A stretch of 64,000 bases of DNA from Lactobacillus sp. (GTDB taxonomy: Bacteria; Bacillota; Bacilli; Lactobacillales; Lactobacillaceae): NCBI GenBank assembly GCA_022641965.1, contig JALCDX010000001.1, positions 42,120-106,119 on the forward strand, read 5' to 3'. This document shows, piece after piece, positions 29,796 through 39,642 of this stretch. The first letter of the stretch is position 1. Each line of letters starts with the position of its first letter. Position numbers and translations under genes: made by a program. The notes under the pieces were generated by a model that was given only the letters and a program-made list of their open reading frames with translations, was not told the origin of the DNA and ran no database searches.

Positions 29796-31160
29796 TTAAT
29801 CAAAGAACTTCTTAAAGAAATCTCTGATTCCCTTTTTATGCTGATCAGCTTGATGCTGAACACGGTGAGCTGTTTCCTCAGGGGAAGCCACCTCTTGTTT
29901 ATTATAATCTTCTTCGCTATCGATTTCATCATCCCGGCTGTGCCTTTTGAAAAATTTAAGGTTGCTGCCAGAATCAGCTGGCGTCGATGTTTCTGCCGTG
30001 CCATAGATAACGCTATTGACCAAGTAATCAATATCAGCCAATTCATAAGCATAAGAAACAACGCCATAGGCTGCGGCAAACATGGCATTGTGCAGACCCA
30101 TTTGATCAGGCTGATAAATGCGGACTTTGACACCGTAATCATTGTTGATTAAGTCTGCAATTCCCTGCAAGTTGCTGGCTCCGCCAGTTACAACGATCCC
30201 ACCTGGAACTTGGAAGCTATTATTTTTGGATAGCCCTTTGCCAATCCGACTGAAAATCTGTTGCAAACGAGCATTAATAATCTCGCTTAAATAATGTTCA
30301 TCAATTAATTGCGGTTCAGATTCACCAACAACGCTGATTGGGAACTTATCGTCTTCGGAAGTCAAAGATGGTTCGGCAAAACCAAAGTCCAGCTTGACTT
30401 GCTCAGCATCTTTCTTAGAAGTATTTAAGGCTACAGAAATATCATGAGTAATATTTTCGCCGCCTTCTGCATCAACCCGGGCATAAGTAATCTTATTATC
30501 TCGAATAACGGTTGCTGTTGAAGTGCCACCGCCAAGATCTAAAATAATAGCGCCAAAAGTTGCTTCGGCCTCTTGTAAAGCTACCCGAGCAATGGCCAAT
30601 GGGGCCGGCACAAAGAAGTTGTTTTGATAACCTGCTCGTTCAATCGCCTTACGGATATTATGCAAATCATTAGCCGGAACAGTCAGCAAAATTCCGCTGA
30701 CTTGCAAAGAATGAGCCAGCATATTGCGCGGATCGTGGACGTCAGTTTTACCATCGATCAGAAACCGGTTTGGCAGAAAGGCAATCGCAGCCTTGCCCTC
30801 TTGCAAGCTGTCATTGATGGCTTTTGCCAACACTTTTTTAACATCTTGATCGCTGATTTCTCGACCTTGATCAGAAATATTAATCTGTGCACTAGCTGTT
30901 TGCAGCTGCAGCAAACCAACAGGAATGCCAGTTACCACGCGATAAATTTTTGAATTGGTCTTTTGAGCCAGGTTTTTCAGCGTACGGCTAATGCTAGCTG
31001 CTGTTTGATCAATATCGACAATTTTGCCGTGCCGCATGCCATTGGTAGGCTCACTAACTGCTCCAATGACTTGCATGCCTTGCGTGCCAGTATCGGCTAC
31101 GACTGCTTTAATTCTGGTAGTGCCAATATCCAGCCCGACCAGCAAATTTGAGTTATCCAA
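29796..31160 (-). CDS. ftsA: Cell division protein FtsA
   Basis: Actin-like ATPase that tethers FtsZ to the membrane and recruits late division proteins. Actin-fold phosphate motifs LVGLDIGTTRIKAVV and ILDLGGGTSTATV and the adenosine motif IVVTGGASNLQGI are present, with the SHS2 1C domain between them. The C-terminus ends in an amphipathic membrane-targeting helix (KGIRDFFKKFFD). 454 aa. The start is TTG at 31160, 8 bases after GGAGG. An extended -10 element lies in the divIB-ftsA gap. Confidence 0.96.
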   Translation of the reverse strand: MDNSNLLVGLDIGTTRIKAVVADTGTQGMQVIGAVSEPTNGMRHGKIVDIDQTAASISRTLKNLAQKTNSKIYRVVTGIPVGLLQLQTASAQINISDQGREISDQDVKKVLAKAINDSLQEGKAAIAFLPNRFLIDGKTDVHDPRNMLAHSLQVSGILLTVPANDLHNIRKAIERAGYQNNFFVPAPLAIARVALQEAEATFGAIILDLGGGTSTATVIRDNKITYARVDAEGGENITHDISVALNTSKKDAEQVKLDFGFAEPSLTSEDDKFPISVVGESEPQLIDEHYLSEIINARLQQIFSRIGKGLSKNNSFQVPGGIVVTGGASNLQGIADLINNDYGVKVRIYQPDQMGLHNAMFAAAYGVVSYAYELADIDYLVNSVIYGTAETSTPADSGSNLKFFKRHSRDDEIDSEEDYNKQEVASPEETAHRVQHQADQHKKGIRDFFKKFFD

Positions 31161-31192
31161 AATTGTGCCTCCACCTTTTTATTTCCATTAAA

Positions 31193-31201
31193 ATCATACC
31201 A
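31193..31201 (-). promoter_or_regulatory. ftsA-ftsZ promoter (extended -10)
   Basis: The minus strand reads TGG TATGAT (31201-31193), 33 bases before the ftsA start. The -35 region is poor. An internal promoter for ftsAZ within the dcw cluster would let division-ring proteins be made above the level of the wall-synthesis genes. Confidence 0.45.
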
Positions 31202-31209
31202 TACTGGAC

Positions 31210-32067
31210 TTATTGCGAGATCCCGTACTTTATTTTTTCCGACTGTGTCAATTGCCGGCTATAAGCGCCAATTTCAAAATCAATGACTGATTCGCCTTTC
31301 AGCGTTGGTTTGATTTGGTCGTAATATTTCATCTTGTCTTTAATAGTGCGAATATTGCCAATAACCACGTTCTTGTCTTTCATCACAAAAATGATTTGCG
31401 TTGGGCGCTCAGTCTCACCGCTCATTATCTTAATCCGGCTTTGAATACTAGTTGGCAAAGAAAAAAATACGTCCAAATCCTCTTTTAAGGAAGTCTTTTT
31501 ATTATAGCCAACAAAAATCGGCTTGCCTTTTTCAATCATGCTTAATGGCAAAGCCTGCAGTCCAACCTTGCCATTAGACATGATCATATGGCAGCTATTG
31601 CCTGTACGGACGTAGCCGATCACCTTTTTTTGCTTCAGAATCAGGTTAATTCGGTTGCCGTCATAAAAATTAATACGCGTTGCTGCCAATTCTGGAAAAT
31701 GTTTCACCAAACGCTGGTTGATTTGCTGACGGTGGAACATGACGCTGACAACTTTATCTTTGGCTGTTAAACCACTAGCTTTGACTACTTGCTCCCGTGG
31801 CAACTGCGTGGCGCCTTTGACGCGCACGCTGCAGATACTAGCCTTGGGAGAAATGTAATAGCCACTAGCCAGCAGCAAGCATAACGATATGAAAATCAAA
31901 ATTCCCAACCGACCCAGCAGCGATTTGCGTCTTTCATGATTCAGCTGCTTCAAAGAGGCTGAAACCTTAGGCTGGCTCTTTTTAGCAGGCTTGTCCTTAA
32001 AATTCAGCCAGCCCGAAAGCTCGGCTTGCGGGTCTTTTCTGGTCATTTTCTTTTTTGCCATTGTCAT
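31210..32067 (-). CDS. divIB: Cell division protein DivIB/FtsQ
   Basis: Bitopic division protein that bridges FtsL and the septal synthase. It has a basic cytoplasmic N-terminal tail of ~50 residues, one membrane span (LGILIFISLCLLLASGYYI), a POTRA domain immediately after it (ICSVRVKGATQLPREQVVKA) and the beta domain. At 285 aa it is the usual length for lactobacilli. Two nearby ATG codons (MTMAKKK) are possible starts behind an AAAGAGGTGA site. Confidence 0.93.
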   Translation of the reverse strand: MTMAKKKMTRKDPQAELSGWLNFKDKPAKKSQPKVSASLKQLNHERRKSLLGRLGILIFISLCLLLASGYYISPKASICSVRVKGATQLPREQVVKASGLTAKDKVVSVMFHRQQINQRLVKHFPELAATRINFYDGNRINLILKQKKVIGYVRTGNSCHMIMSNGKVGLQALPLSMIEKGKPIFVGYNKKTSLKEDLDVFFSLPTSIQSRIKIMSGETERPTQIIFVMKDKNVVIGNIRTIKDKMKYYDQIKPTLKGESVIDFEIGAYSRQLTQSEKIKYGISQ

Positions 32068-32112
32068 ATCACCTCTTTGCCAAATTTTTAGCCCAACATT
32101 ACTTGACTTGCC

Positions 32113-33225
32113 TTACTTTTGCTTGCAAATATCCAGCATTACTTTAATAACCCGATCTGAAGAATTAGGTACTCCTAAGCTTTTAGAAGCAGCACTCATC
32201 GTTTGGGCATAGCTCTTATCAAGCAAAATGTGGTCAATTGAGCCAACAAAATTGTTTGGATGCAAATCATTTTCTGGAATTACCAAGGCCGCACCAGCTT
32301 TTTCCAAGTCCAACGCATTCTTCATCTGGTGGTTGTGAGTTACGTTAGGACTTGGAATCAAAATTGCTGGACAGCCTAAAGCGGTAAATTCTGAAATGCT
32401 GGTAGCGCCAGAACGAGCCACAACACAAGTCATTTCTGGCAATAATCCTGGCATATTATCAATATAAGGAACAATCTTCATATTCGTTGGTTCTGGTCGG
32501 CCATGCAAGTATTCTTTGACTCGGCCATAATACAACTGGCCTGTTGCCCAGATAATTTGGTAAGGCTTTTCAGCCAAAATCTGCAGTGATTTTTCCATGA
32601 TTTCATTCAGGGCCAAGGCTCCTCGCGAGCCACCGAAAACCAAAACTGTCGGTAAATTATTGTCTAGTCCCCATTTTTGATTTAAATCGATTTTTTTGGC
32701 ATTTAGGCCGAGAATTTGTTGTGAACGCGGATTGCCAGTTTTAACCAATTTTTTCTTTTCAGAAAATTCATTAGCCGCATTATCAAATGAATAGCAAATT
32801 TTATCTACGTAGTGACCTAAAAACTTATTGGCTAAACCAACCACCGAATTTGATTCATGGATCATGGTCGGAATATGCAATTTAGCCGCTTCATAAACAA
32901 TTGCTCCGCTAACATAGCCACCAGTTCCGACTACAACATCAGGCTTGAATTCTTTCAGCAAAGCCCGAGCCTGTTTGGTCGCTTGCAAAAATAATTCAAT
33001 GGTTTTGAAGTTTCGCAAAGGATGGCGCCGATTAAAGCCAACAATTTCAAGTGTTTTAAATGGCACTCCAGCTGCTGGCACAATTTTAGATTCCAGTCCA
33101 CGCTTGGTGCCAACAAACAAAATATCATCAAGAGTGCATAAATTGCGTTCTTGCAAACGTTCAATCAGGGCCATAATTGGGTAAATGTGGCCGCCCGTGC
33201 CGCCACCAGTGAATATTACACGCAT
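32113..33225 (-). CDS. murG: MurG N-acetylglucosaminyltransferase
   Basis: Adds GlcNAc to lipid I to make lipid II on the inner face of the membrane. It has the GT-B signature FTGGGTGGHIYP at the N-terminus, VVGTGGYVSG, VFGGSRGA and the UDP-GlcNAc-binding RSGATSISEFTALGCPAIL. 370 aa, full length. Two bases separate it from murD. Confidence 0.97.
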   Translation of the reverse strand: MRVIFTGGGTGGHIYPIMALIERLQERNLCTLDDILFVGTKRGLESKIVPAAGVPFKTLEIVGFNRRHPLRNFKTIELFLQATKQARALLKEFKPDVVVGTGGYVSGAIVYEAAKLHIPTMIHESNSVVGLANKFLGHYVDKICYSFDNAANEFSEKKKLVKTGNPRSQQILGLNAKKIDLNQKWGLDNNLPTVLVFGGSRGALALNEIMEKSLQILAEKPYQIIWATGQLYYGRVKEYLHGRPEPTNMKIVPYIDNMPGLLPEMTCVVARSGATSISEFTALGCPAILIPSPNVTHNHQMKNALDLEKAGAALVIPENDLHPNNFVGSIDHILLDKSYAQTMSAASKSLGVPNSSDRVIKVMLDICKQK

Positions 33226-33226
33226 T

Positions 33227-34603
33227 TTATTTCCAATAATCCTTTACATAATCGACAAAGTAATGTCCGCGCTGCTCAAATGTTTTGAATTGATCCCAAG
33301 AAGCGCAAGCCGGCGAAAACAACAGCACATCTCCTGGTTTAGTTTCCTTAAAAGCAGCTGGTACCGCTTCTTTAAGATGGTCAACAATCACAATCCGTTT
33401 AACGCCAGCCTTTCGAGCAGCCTCTGCCAGCAAATAACGAGTTTCGCCATACAGCACGATTGCTTTGACGTGCTTTTTAAATAAGTCAATCAAGGCATCA
33501 AACACAAAACCGCGATCCAAGCCGCCTGCAATTAAAACTTCTGGCTGTTTAAAAGCACCGATCGCTACAGTTGCTGCTTCAATATTTGTTGACTTGGAAT
33601 CATTGTAAACCTTAATGCCATTATATTCACCGATGTACTGGAGACGATGCTCAGCGCCAGTGAAAGTGCTTAAGACGGCATACAAATCATCTTTGCCTGC
33701 TCCGAGCAAGGTGGAAATTGCGGAAGCAACCAAACAATTTTGCAAATTATGCAAGCCTGGCAGCTTAATATCTTTAATTGGCATCAGCTGCTCAGTTTGG
33801 CTGCATAAGTAATCATCCGTCAAGTAAAAATCAGCTTGGTTTGAAAATTCGCTGAATGTTTTTATTTTGGCAGGTGAGGCTGCTTGCTCTTTAGCCAAAA
33901 TATCTTTTTGATCAAAGTTTGCTAAGAAATAATCGCTAGCTTGCTGGGTCCGCGTTACATTCAATTTAGCATTAACGTAATTAGCAAAAGTTTTGTGATA
34001 GTCCAAGTGCACGCGGTCATAAATGTCGACAATGGCAGCCACTTTTGGATCAATATCCGTGACGCCTAGTAATTGAAAGCTGGAAATTTCAACAACTAGC
34101 AAATCAGCTTTAGCTGCTTTCGGAGCTACCTCGGAGATTGGCACGCCGATATTGCCAACTGCATAAGCGTGATGCCCGCTTTTTTGCAAATAGTGATCCA
34201 TAATGCGCTGAGTTAGCATCACTGTCGTGGTTTTCCCATTAGAGCCAGTCACGCAAACGTATGGTGCTTCACTAACGGCTAGTGCGATCTCCGGCTCGGT
34301 AATCACCGGGATTTGCTTGTCGATGGCCGCTTTAACCATCGGATTTTCATAAACAATGCCTGGATTTTTGACTAGGTAATCAAATTTTTCTTGATCAAAC
34401 AATTCAACTGGGTGATGTCCGCCAATCACGCGCACTCCAAGCTTTGCTAGTTCTTGCGCATGGGGATTGCTGCTTAAATCAGCTTTATCATTAACAGTCA
34501 CCTTGGCGCCTAATTTAAGCAGCAGCTTGCTGACAGCAAACCCACTTTTGCCAAGGCCTAAAACCAGCATATTTTTGCCCTGATACTTTGTAATATGTTT
34601 CAT
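33227..34603 (-). CDS. murD: MurD UDP-MurNAc-L-alanine:D-glutamate ligase
   Basis: ATP-dependent Mur ligase adding D-Glu to the peptidoglycan stem peptide. It has an N-terminal Rossmann-like domain (VLGLGKSGFAVSKLL), the P-loop VTGSNGKTT near 119-127, and C-terminal-domain motifs YNDSKSTN and LIAGGLDRG. 458 aa, standard. It lies between mraY and murG in the conserved order with minimal gaps. Confidence 0.97.
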   Translation of the reverse strand: MKHITKYQGKNMLVLGLGKSGFAVSKLLLKLGAKVTVNDKADLSSNPHAQELAKLGVRVIGGHHPVELFDQEKFDYLVKNPGIVYENPMVKAAIDKQIPVITEPEIALAVSEAPYVCVTGSNGKTTTVMLTQRIMDHYLQKSGHHAYAVGNIGVPISEVAPKAAKADLLVVEISSFQLLGVTDIDPKVAAIVDIYDRVHLDYHKTFANYVNAKLNVTRTQQASDYFLANFDQKDILAKEQAASPAKIKTFSEFSNQADFYLTDDYLCSQTEQLMPIKDIKLPGLHNLQNCLVASAISTLLGAGKDDLYAVLSTFTGAEHRLQYIGEYNGIKVYNDSKSTNIEAATVAIGAFKQPEVLIAGGLDRGFVFDALIDLFKKHVKAIVLYGETRYLLAEAARKAGVKRIVIVDHLKEAVPAAFKETKPGDVLLFSPACASWDQFKTFEQRGHYFVDYVKDYWK

Positions 34604-34609
34604 TGAAAA

Positions 34610-35569
34610 TTAGCCCCAAATCCATAAATAAATAATTGCGCCGACCAAGCCTGTTAGCCAAAAGACAATATCCACTTTCCATTCTGACCAGCCAAGCATT
34701 TCAAAGTGGTGGTGAATCGGTGTCATCTTAAAGATGCGCTTGCCAGTAGTCTGGAAAGAAATAACCTGCAAAATAACACTTAAAGTTTCGCAAACGAAAA
34801 CAATGCCGACAAGCAGCAGCGACCATGGCCGCTGCAGCATAATACTAAGTGCTGCCAGACCGCCGCCTAAAGCGAGCGAACCTGCGTCGCCCATGAAGAT
34901 TTTAGCGGGTTTATGATTAAAAATAAAGAAGCCTAGCAGACCGCCAATAACGGCCATTGCGAAAGCAAGCGCAACTTGATTGCCTGTCTGCCATGCTAAA
35001 TAAGCATAAGTACCATAAGCGATAATCGACAAACCAGTAGCTAATCCGTCTAAGCCATCGGACAGGTTGACAGCATTTGAGTAACCAACCAGCCAAAAAA
35101 CGACAAAACAAATAAAGAAAACTAAGTTCGTTACTCGGCCAAAGAATGGGACGAAAATACCGTAATCAAAATGATCGCTTAGCGCCAAAGCAATAATAAT
35201 GGCAGCGATAATGATCTGCCCCAGCAGCTTTTGCCAAGCGCGCAAGCCCAAGTTGCGTTTGTAAAACAATTTCAGACCATCGTCTAAGAAGCCGATAATT
35301 GCATAGCCTAGCAAAGCAGCTAACAAAATCCATAAAGTTTTGTTGATCTTCCCTTGCCAAGCTAAAACCCAGATCGAAGAAATGACAGTCGCTAAAATGA
35401 ACACAACCCCGCCCATGGTTGGCGTGCCTGATTTTTTAGCATGCCATTTGGGCCCTTCTTCTCTGATCTGCTGTCCTTCATGCTTCATTCTCATCCAGCC
35501 GATGAAAAGAGGCAAACAGATAACTGTAATCGCAAATGAACTAATTAATGGGATTAAGGAAAATTCCAA
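34610..35569 (-). CDS. mraY: MraY phospho-MurNAc-pentapeptide translocase
   Basis: Polytopic enzyme that links the Mur pentapeptide to undecaprenyl phosphate (lipid I). It has about ten membrane spans and the signature [14 protein letters not shown], the acidic pair in [20 protein letters not shown] and [12 protein letters not shown] with the HHHFE block near the C-terminus. 319 aa. Start is TTG at 35569 behind a strong GGAGGAG site. Confidence 0.97.
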   Translation of the reverse strand: MEFSLIPLISSFAITVICLPLFIGWMRMKHEGQQIREEGPKWHAKKSGTPTMGGVVFILATVISSIWVLAWQGKINKTLWILLAALLGYAIIGFLDDGLKLFYKRNLGLRAWQKLLGQIIIAAIIIALALSDHFDYGIFVPFFGRVTNLVFFICFVVFWLVGYSNAVNLSDGLDGLATGLSIIAYGTYAYLAWQTGNQVALAFAMAVIGGLLGFFIFNHKPAKIFMGDAGSLALGGGLAALSIMLQRPWSLLLVGIVFVCETLSVILQVISFQTTGKRIFKMTPIHHHFEMLGWSEWKVDIVFWLTGLVGAIIYLWIWG

Positions 35570-35572
35570 TGG

Positions 35573-37741
35573 TTACTCCTCCAGTTCAACCTTTAATTGT
35601 GACCCGCTGGTAATAGTTGCACCAGCCTTGATGCTCTGCTTTTTGACAGAACCTGTACCAGTAAATTGTACTTGCAAGCCAGTCAGCTTGCTTAGCGCTG
35701 TAACTTCTGCTTTGGTCCAGCCTATGATATTAGGCATTTTTAGTTTGCCGCCAGTATTTAGCAGCAGTTTGCTGCCAGCCGTTGTTTTTTGACCTGAGGA
35801 AAGCGATTGATTAGTAATCGTCTTGCCAGTGCCTAAAACTACTGGGGTCAAACTAGCCGCACTGGCTGCTGCTTCAGCTTCGCTGACCTTTTTGCCAGCT
35901 ACACTCGGCACGGTTGTTGTCGATGCACTAGTGCTGCTATTGTGTTTAGAGGCCGTCAAAATAATCCGGCTCATCATTGGCTTAAAAATTGAAGCCAAGA
36001 TCGTTTCAGCAGCAGCGGTCATTTTTTGCGGTTGCTTCATAGTAATGTAAATGCAGTAGCGCTGGTTATTTAGCGGTGTGACGCCGACAACTGAGAAAAT
36101 ATAATTATTATTCCCCGTCATGTAGCCGCCGCCTTTAGGATTGGCAATTTGCGCGGTCCCGGTCTTAACGCCGATGCTTTGACCAGGCATATTGTAAGCA
36201 CTACCGGTTCCATATTCTGGATTAAGAACATTTTTCATATTTTGCAAAATGACCTTGGTTGTGGCAGCTGAATAAACTGGCTTTCCAACTTTTTCAGTTT
36301 TGTACTTGCGCACCGTTTTGCCATTTGGACTGACGATTTTATTGACAAATTGCGGCTTAACCATTTGGCCATTATTGCCCAAACTGCTAAACGCCTGCAT
36401 CATTTGCATGGTTGTCACGTTAACGCCCTGTCCAAAAGAAGTCACCGCTTGGTCAGTGCTGGTCTTGAATGACAAAATTCCAGGTACTTCTCCCGGCAGA
36501 GTCACACCGGTATTTTTGCCAATATGAAAGGCATCCAGATATTGCCGCCAAACTTTAGCGCCCATCTTTTGCTCCAAGGTTGCCATCCCAACGTTGCTAG
36601 ACCGCGGAAATGCTTGCGAGAACGGAATCACGCCCCAACCGGAGTTGTTCCAGTCGTGGATTGTTGACCCGCCGATTGTAATTGAACCGGACCGGTAAGT
36701 GGCATTTGGATTGTAATTGCCGCTTTGAATCGCTGCAGCTAAAGACAAGACTTTGAAAACAGAACCTGGTTCATATGAATCTTGCACCAACATATCACGC
36801 CAAGATCCGCTTAGTCCCTTTTTTGTCTGCGGATTAAAGGTTGGCCGCTGCGACGCTGCCAAAACTTTACCAGTCTTGATATCTTCAACAACGGCGGTCA
36901 AACTGACTGGTTTATATTTTGTCTGTACCTGCGACATTAGCTGCTCCAAATAGCTTTGCATTTGAAAATCTAATGTCAAATACAGGCTGTCGCCATTCAC
37001 AGGCTGCTTGCCATTAGTTTTGCCATTAGGCAGCTGTTCGTTTTCACCGTCAACAAATGATTCACGGTAGCCATCTTTGCCTGACAGCTGTTTGTTGAAG
37101 TACTGCTCTAGCCCCATTGTGCCAACCAGCGTACTGTTTTGTGTCTTATGGTTGGTACGAGATTGAGCGAGGCCAACAACATGGGAAGCAAAATTGCCAT
37201 TAGGATAGAGCCGCGACGGAGTTTCAATGAATTTAATCCCTGATAAGTGGAACGATTCAATCTTGTGCCGCTGCCTAATAGTTAAGCCGCTACCGCCCGA
37301 ACCAAATTCAACCTGGTAGCTTTTCTTCTTGGGATTCAAATATTTTAATATCCGTTCCTTGCTTAGCGGAAGAACTTCAGCTAATTTCTCAGCAGTTTTT
37401 TCTTTATTGACTACATACTGCGGCTTATTGTGATAGTCAATCGCTGAGTGGTCTAGGACGGCATACACAGTATAAACATGGGAATCTTCTGCAATTGCAA
37501 TCCCATTGCGGTCGTAGATCGTCCCGCGCGTAGCTTTGAGAGTTTGATTTTTGCGGTACAACTGATTTGTTCGTTCAGTCAAATTCTCGCCAGCAACGGT
37601 TTTCGAAATGCTGATGTATAAAAATCTTCCTGCAAAAACAAGAAAAACCAAAGCCAAGACTATTTGGAGAATTCTCCCCACCGTAAAGCGGTAGCCGTGG
37701 GCTTTGGATTTATTTTTCCTTAAATTATTAAGCTGTTTCAT
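35573..37741 (-). CDS. pbpX: Penicillin-binding protein 2x-type septal transpeptidase (FtsI)
   Basis: Class B PBP that cross-links septal peptidoglycan with FtsW. It has an N-terminal membrane anchor (residues ~25-45), a dimerisation domain, the transpeptidase domain with SxxK in PGSVFKVLS, SxN in RSSNVG and KTG in GVKTGTAQ, and two C-terminal PASTA repeats (VPSVAGKKVSEAE... and MPNIIGWTKAEV...). 722 aa agrees with Firmicute PBP2x. It overlaps the ftsL end by one base. Confidence 0.95.
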   Translation of the reverse strand: MKQLNNLRKNKSKAHGYRFTVGRILQIVLALVFLVFAGRFLYISISKTVAGENLTERTNQLYRKNQTLKATRGTIYDRNGIAIAEDSHVYTVYAVLDHSAIDYHNKPQYVVNKEKTAEKLAEVLPLSKERILKYLNPKKKSYQVEFGSGGSGLTIRQRHKIESFHLSGIKFIETPSRLYPNGNFASHVVGLAQSRTNHKTQNSTLVGTMGLEQYFNKQLSGKDGYRESFVDGENEQLPNGKTNGKQPVNGDSLYLTLDFQMQSYLEQLMSQVQTKYKPVSLTAVVEDIKTGKVLAASQRPTFNPQTKKGLSGSWRDMLVQDSYEPGSVFKVLSLAAAIQSGNYNPNATYRSGSITIGGSTIHDWNNSGWGVIPFSQAFPRSSNVGMATLEQKMGAKVWRQYLDAFHIGKNTGVTLPGEVPGILSFKTSTDQAVTSFGQGVNVTTMQMMQAFSSLGNNGQMVKPQFVNKIVSPNGKTVRKYKTEKVGKPVYSAATTKVILQNMKNVLNPEYGTGSAYNMPGQSIGVKTGTAQIANPKGGGYMTGNNNYIFSVVGVTPLNNQRYCIYITMKQPQKMTAAAETILASIFKPMMSRIILTASKHNSSTSASTTTVPSVAGKKVSEAEAAASAASLTPVVLGTGKTITNQSLSSGQKTTAGSKLLLNTGGKLKMPNIIGWTKAEVTALSKLTGLQVQFTGTGSVKKQSIKAGATITSGSQLKVELEE

Positions 37742-38112
37742 TAGCGAATATTCCTAATGTTGCTTTCAATCAACGTCAAGCCCTGCTGTTTTGCAACTTT
37801 ATTCAGATTAGAGCTTGAACTCAACTCACCGATTTCTTGTTTTAAATCGGCATTGCTATTTTGCTTGCTGGTAACTATCTTTTCTTCGTTAGCCAGCTTT
37901 TCTTGCGCGCTGGTAGCTGACGTACTGGTCGCAACCAGCATGGCCATGAGGCAAAAAGTAATTAGCGTTCCAGCTATTACCAAGAACTTCTCCATCTTGG
38001 TCCAGGCGACTTTGCCCGGATTTAAGATGATCGTCGTTTGTTTAGCCTTGGCCTGATCTGGTTGTTCATATCCTAGGTTTCTTGCTGAACTATCTGCCAT
38101 GCTTTTCCTCAT
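37741..38112 (-). CDS. ftsL: Cell division protein FtsL
   Basis: Small bitopic division protein that forms the FtsL-DivIC-DivIB complex. It has a ~40-residue cytoplasmic tail, one span (FLVIAGTLITFCLMAMLVA), and an extracellular leucine-zipper-like coiled coil (KLANEEKIVTSKQNSNADL). 123 aa. Sequence is weakly conserved in this family, but the location between rsmH and pbpX, with a 4-base overlap with rsmH, is decisive. Confidence 0.9.
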   Translation of the reverse strand: MRKSMADSSARNLGYEQPDQAKAKQTTIILNPGKVAWTKMEKFLVIAGTLITFCLMAMLVATSTSATSAQEKLANEEKIVTSKQNSNADLKQEIGELSSSSNLNKVAKQQGLTLIESNIRNIR

Positions 38113-39056
38113 ACCTTTTCTGCAACTCTCAGCTTGGCACTGTGTGAGCGGTAGTTTCTCGTTAATTCTGACTCTTGAGCTATGATTGGCTTGTGAGTCA
38201 CTAACCGCAGTGTTGGCTTCATCTCAGCCGGAATAGCTGGCATCCCTCTTGGAAGCTGAATTTCAGAATTTGCTTTAAACAATTTCTTGACGATTTTGTC
38301 CTCATTAGATTCAAAACTAATGACGCAAATTCTTCCGCCTGGTCGCAGCAAGCTAATTGCCTCAGTCAGCGAGCGTTCAAGTACGCCCAATTCATCATTG
38401 ACTGCTACCCGAATGGCCTGGAAGCTTTTTTTAGCCGGATGTCCCCCGTGTCTGCGAGCAGCTGCGGGAATTGCATCTTTAATGCAAGCTACTAAGTCAA
38501 ACGTAGTCACAATCGGTTTTTCTTGCCGAGTGAGCACAATCTTGCGTGCGATCTGACGGGCAAATTTTTCACCACCATATTGGTAGAGAATACGAGCCAA
38601 GTCACTCTGTGACCAAGTATTGACGATTTGATAAGCGTCTAAAGCCTGAGCTTGATTCATTCTCATATCAAGCCGGCTATTAAAGCGATAAGAGAATCCT
38701 CGTTCAGCCTGATCAAATTGTGGTGACGAAACTCCCAAGTCATAGTAAATGCCATCAATTCCGCTCGTGAAGCCTAGCTGAACCAGATCTTCTTGCAAAT
38801 TGGAAAAGTTGTCATGCACCAACCAAAGTCGCGGTTGACTAGCTGCTTGCAGCTGATCCGCGAAATTTGTCTTGGCCGCCGAAATGGCATATTCGTCTTG
38901 ATCAAAGCCAATGACGTTTCCTTGCGCTAACTTGCTCAACAGATAATGCGCGTGGCCGCCTCCACCAAAGGTAGCGTCAACATAAATGCCGCCATCTCGA
39001 GCTTTTAAATTATCTATCGTTTCGTTCAAAAGCACACTTGTATGCTTGAATTCCAT
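38109..39056 (-). CDS. rsmH: 16S rRNA (cytosine1402-N4)-methyltransferase RsmH (MraW)
   Basis: Methylates C1402 of 16S rRNA in the decoding centre. The start EFKHTSVLLNETI, SAM-binding VDATFGGGGHA, YYDLGVSSPQFD, and RRHGGHPAKKSFQAIRVAVN are typical. 315 aa. It is the second gene of the dcw cluster, 3 bases after mraZ. Confidence 0.97.
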   Translation of the reverse strand: MEFKHTSVLLNETIDNLKARDGGIYVDATFGGGGHAHYLLSKLAQGNVIGFDQDEYAISAAKTNFADQLQAASQPRLWLVHDNFSNLQEDLVQLGFTSGIDGIYYDLGVSSPQFDQAERGFSYRFNSRLDMRMNQAQALDAYQIVNTWSQSDLARILYQYGGEKFARQIARKIVLTRQEKPIVTTFDLVACIKDAIPAAARRHGGHPAKKSFQAIRVAVNDELGVLERSLTEAISLLRPGGRICVISFESNEDKIVKKLFKANSEIQLPRGMPAIPAEMKPTLRLVTHKPIIAQESELTRNYRSHSAKLRVAEKV

Positions 39057-39058
39057 GG

Positions 39059-39490
39059 TTAAAACTCCATGTCATCCAAATCTTCAGCGATGTCATCGTA
39101 GTTTTCATTGGCTTCGGCCTCATAAGATTCCCATCGCTGCTGCGACCAAATCTCAATTCGGTTGTAAACGCCAACAATTACACACTCTTTTTCGAGTTCG
39201 GCATGCTTTTTTAATGTCGTGGTCAAATTGACACGTCCCTGCTTGTCGAATTCGCTTTCCATCGCTCCAGAGTAAAACAGACGCGTAAACTTACGCGCTG
39301 ATCTCTTGGTGAGTGGAAGGTTCGCTAAACGAGCTTCAATTTTATCCCATTCTGCTTCAGAATAGCCAAAAATACAGCCTTCCATCCCACGAGTGAATAC
39401 CATTTTAGTGCCAACCTGGTCACGAAATTTAGCCGGAATAATTAACCGGCCTTTTGCGTCCAAGTTGTGATGATATTCGCCCATGAACAT
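39059..39490 (-). CDS. mraZ: Transcriptional regulator MraZ
   Basis: DNA-binding repressor or activator of its own dcw operon. It contains two AbrB-like half domains with the family signatures DAKGRLIIPAKFRD (residues ~11-24) and DKQGRVNLTTTL (~82-93). 143 aa is normal. Start is the first ATG, 7 bases after a GGGGG run. Direct GTGG repeats in the promoter region fit an autoregulatory MraZ operator. Confidence 0.96.
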   Translation of the reverse strand: MFMGEYHHNLDAKGRLIIPAKFRDQVGTKMVFTRGMEGCIFGYSEAEWDKIEARLANLPLTKRSARKFTRLFYSGAMESEFDKQGRVNLTTTLKKHAELEKECVIVGVYNRIEIWSQQRWESYEAEANENYDDIAEDLDDMEF

Positions 39491-39519
39491 GGTCTAGCCC
39501 CCTTCCAATAATTAATTTA

Positions 39520-39549
39520 CCACACTTACCCACTTTCCACCACATTATG
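39520..39549 (-). promoter_or_regulatory. mraZ promoter and candidate MraZ operator
   Basis: On the minus strand a CATAAT -10 element (39549-39544) is followed directly by three GTGG tetramers at 39543-39540, 39533-39530 and 39523-39520, exactly 10 bases apart. Known MraZ sites are direct repeats of GTGG(G) or similar at one-helical-turn spacing near the mraZ promoter, so this is probably the autoregulatory site for the whole dcw cluster. No good -35 hexamer is seen. Confidence 0.65.
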
Positions 39550-39582
39550 TCCAAAAGTTTCAAAACTTATCACACAATAAAA

Positions 39583-39606
39583 AAGCCGACTAGCAAAAGT
39601 CAGCTT
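39583..39606 (-). terminator. Intrinsic terminator after DUF3397 gene
   Basis: Stem AAGCTGACT / AGTCGGCTT on the minus strand (one G-U pair, 6-base loop) followed by a T-run. It separates the upstream DUF3397 gene from the mraZ promoter. Confidence 0.8.
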
Positions 39607-39642
39607 TCCGTAAAATTTAATAACGAAATTAATAAACTTATT

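Noticed and set aside
35340-35792. 150-codon plus-strand frame opposite mraY/pbpX
   Set aside because: Antisense shadow spanning two real genes, with no start context and no recognisable protein.
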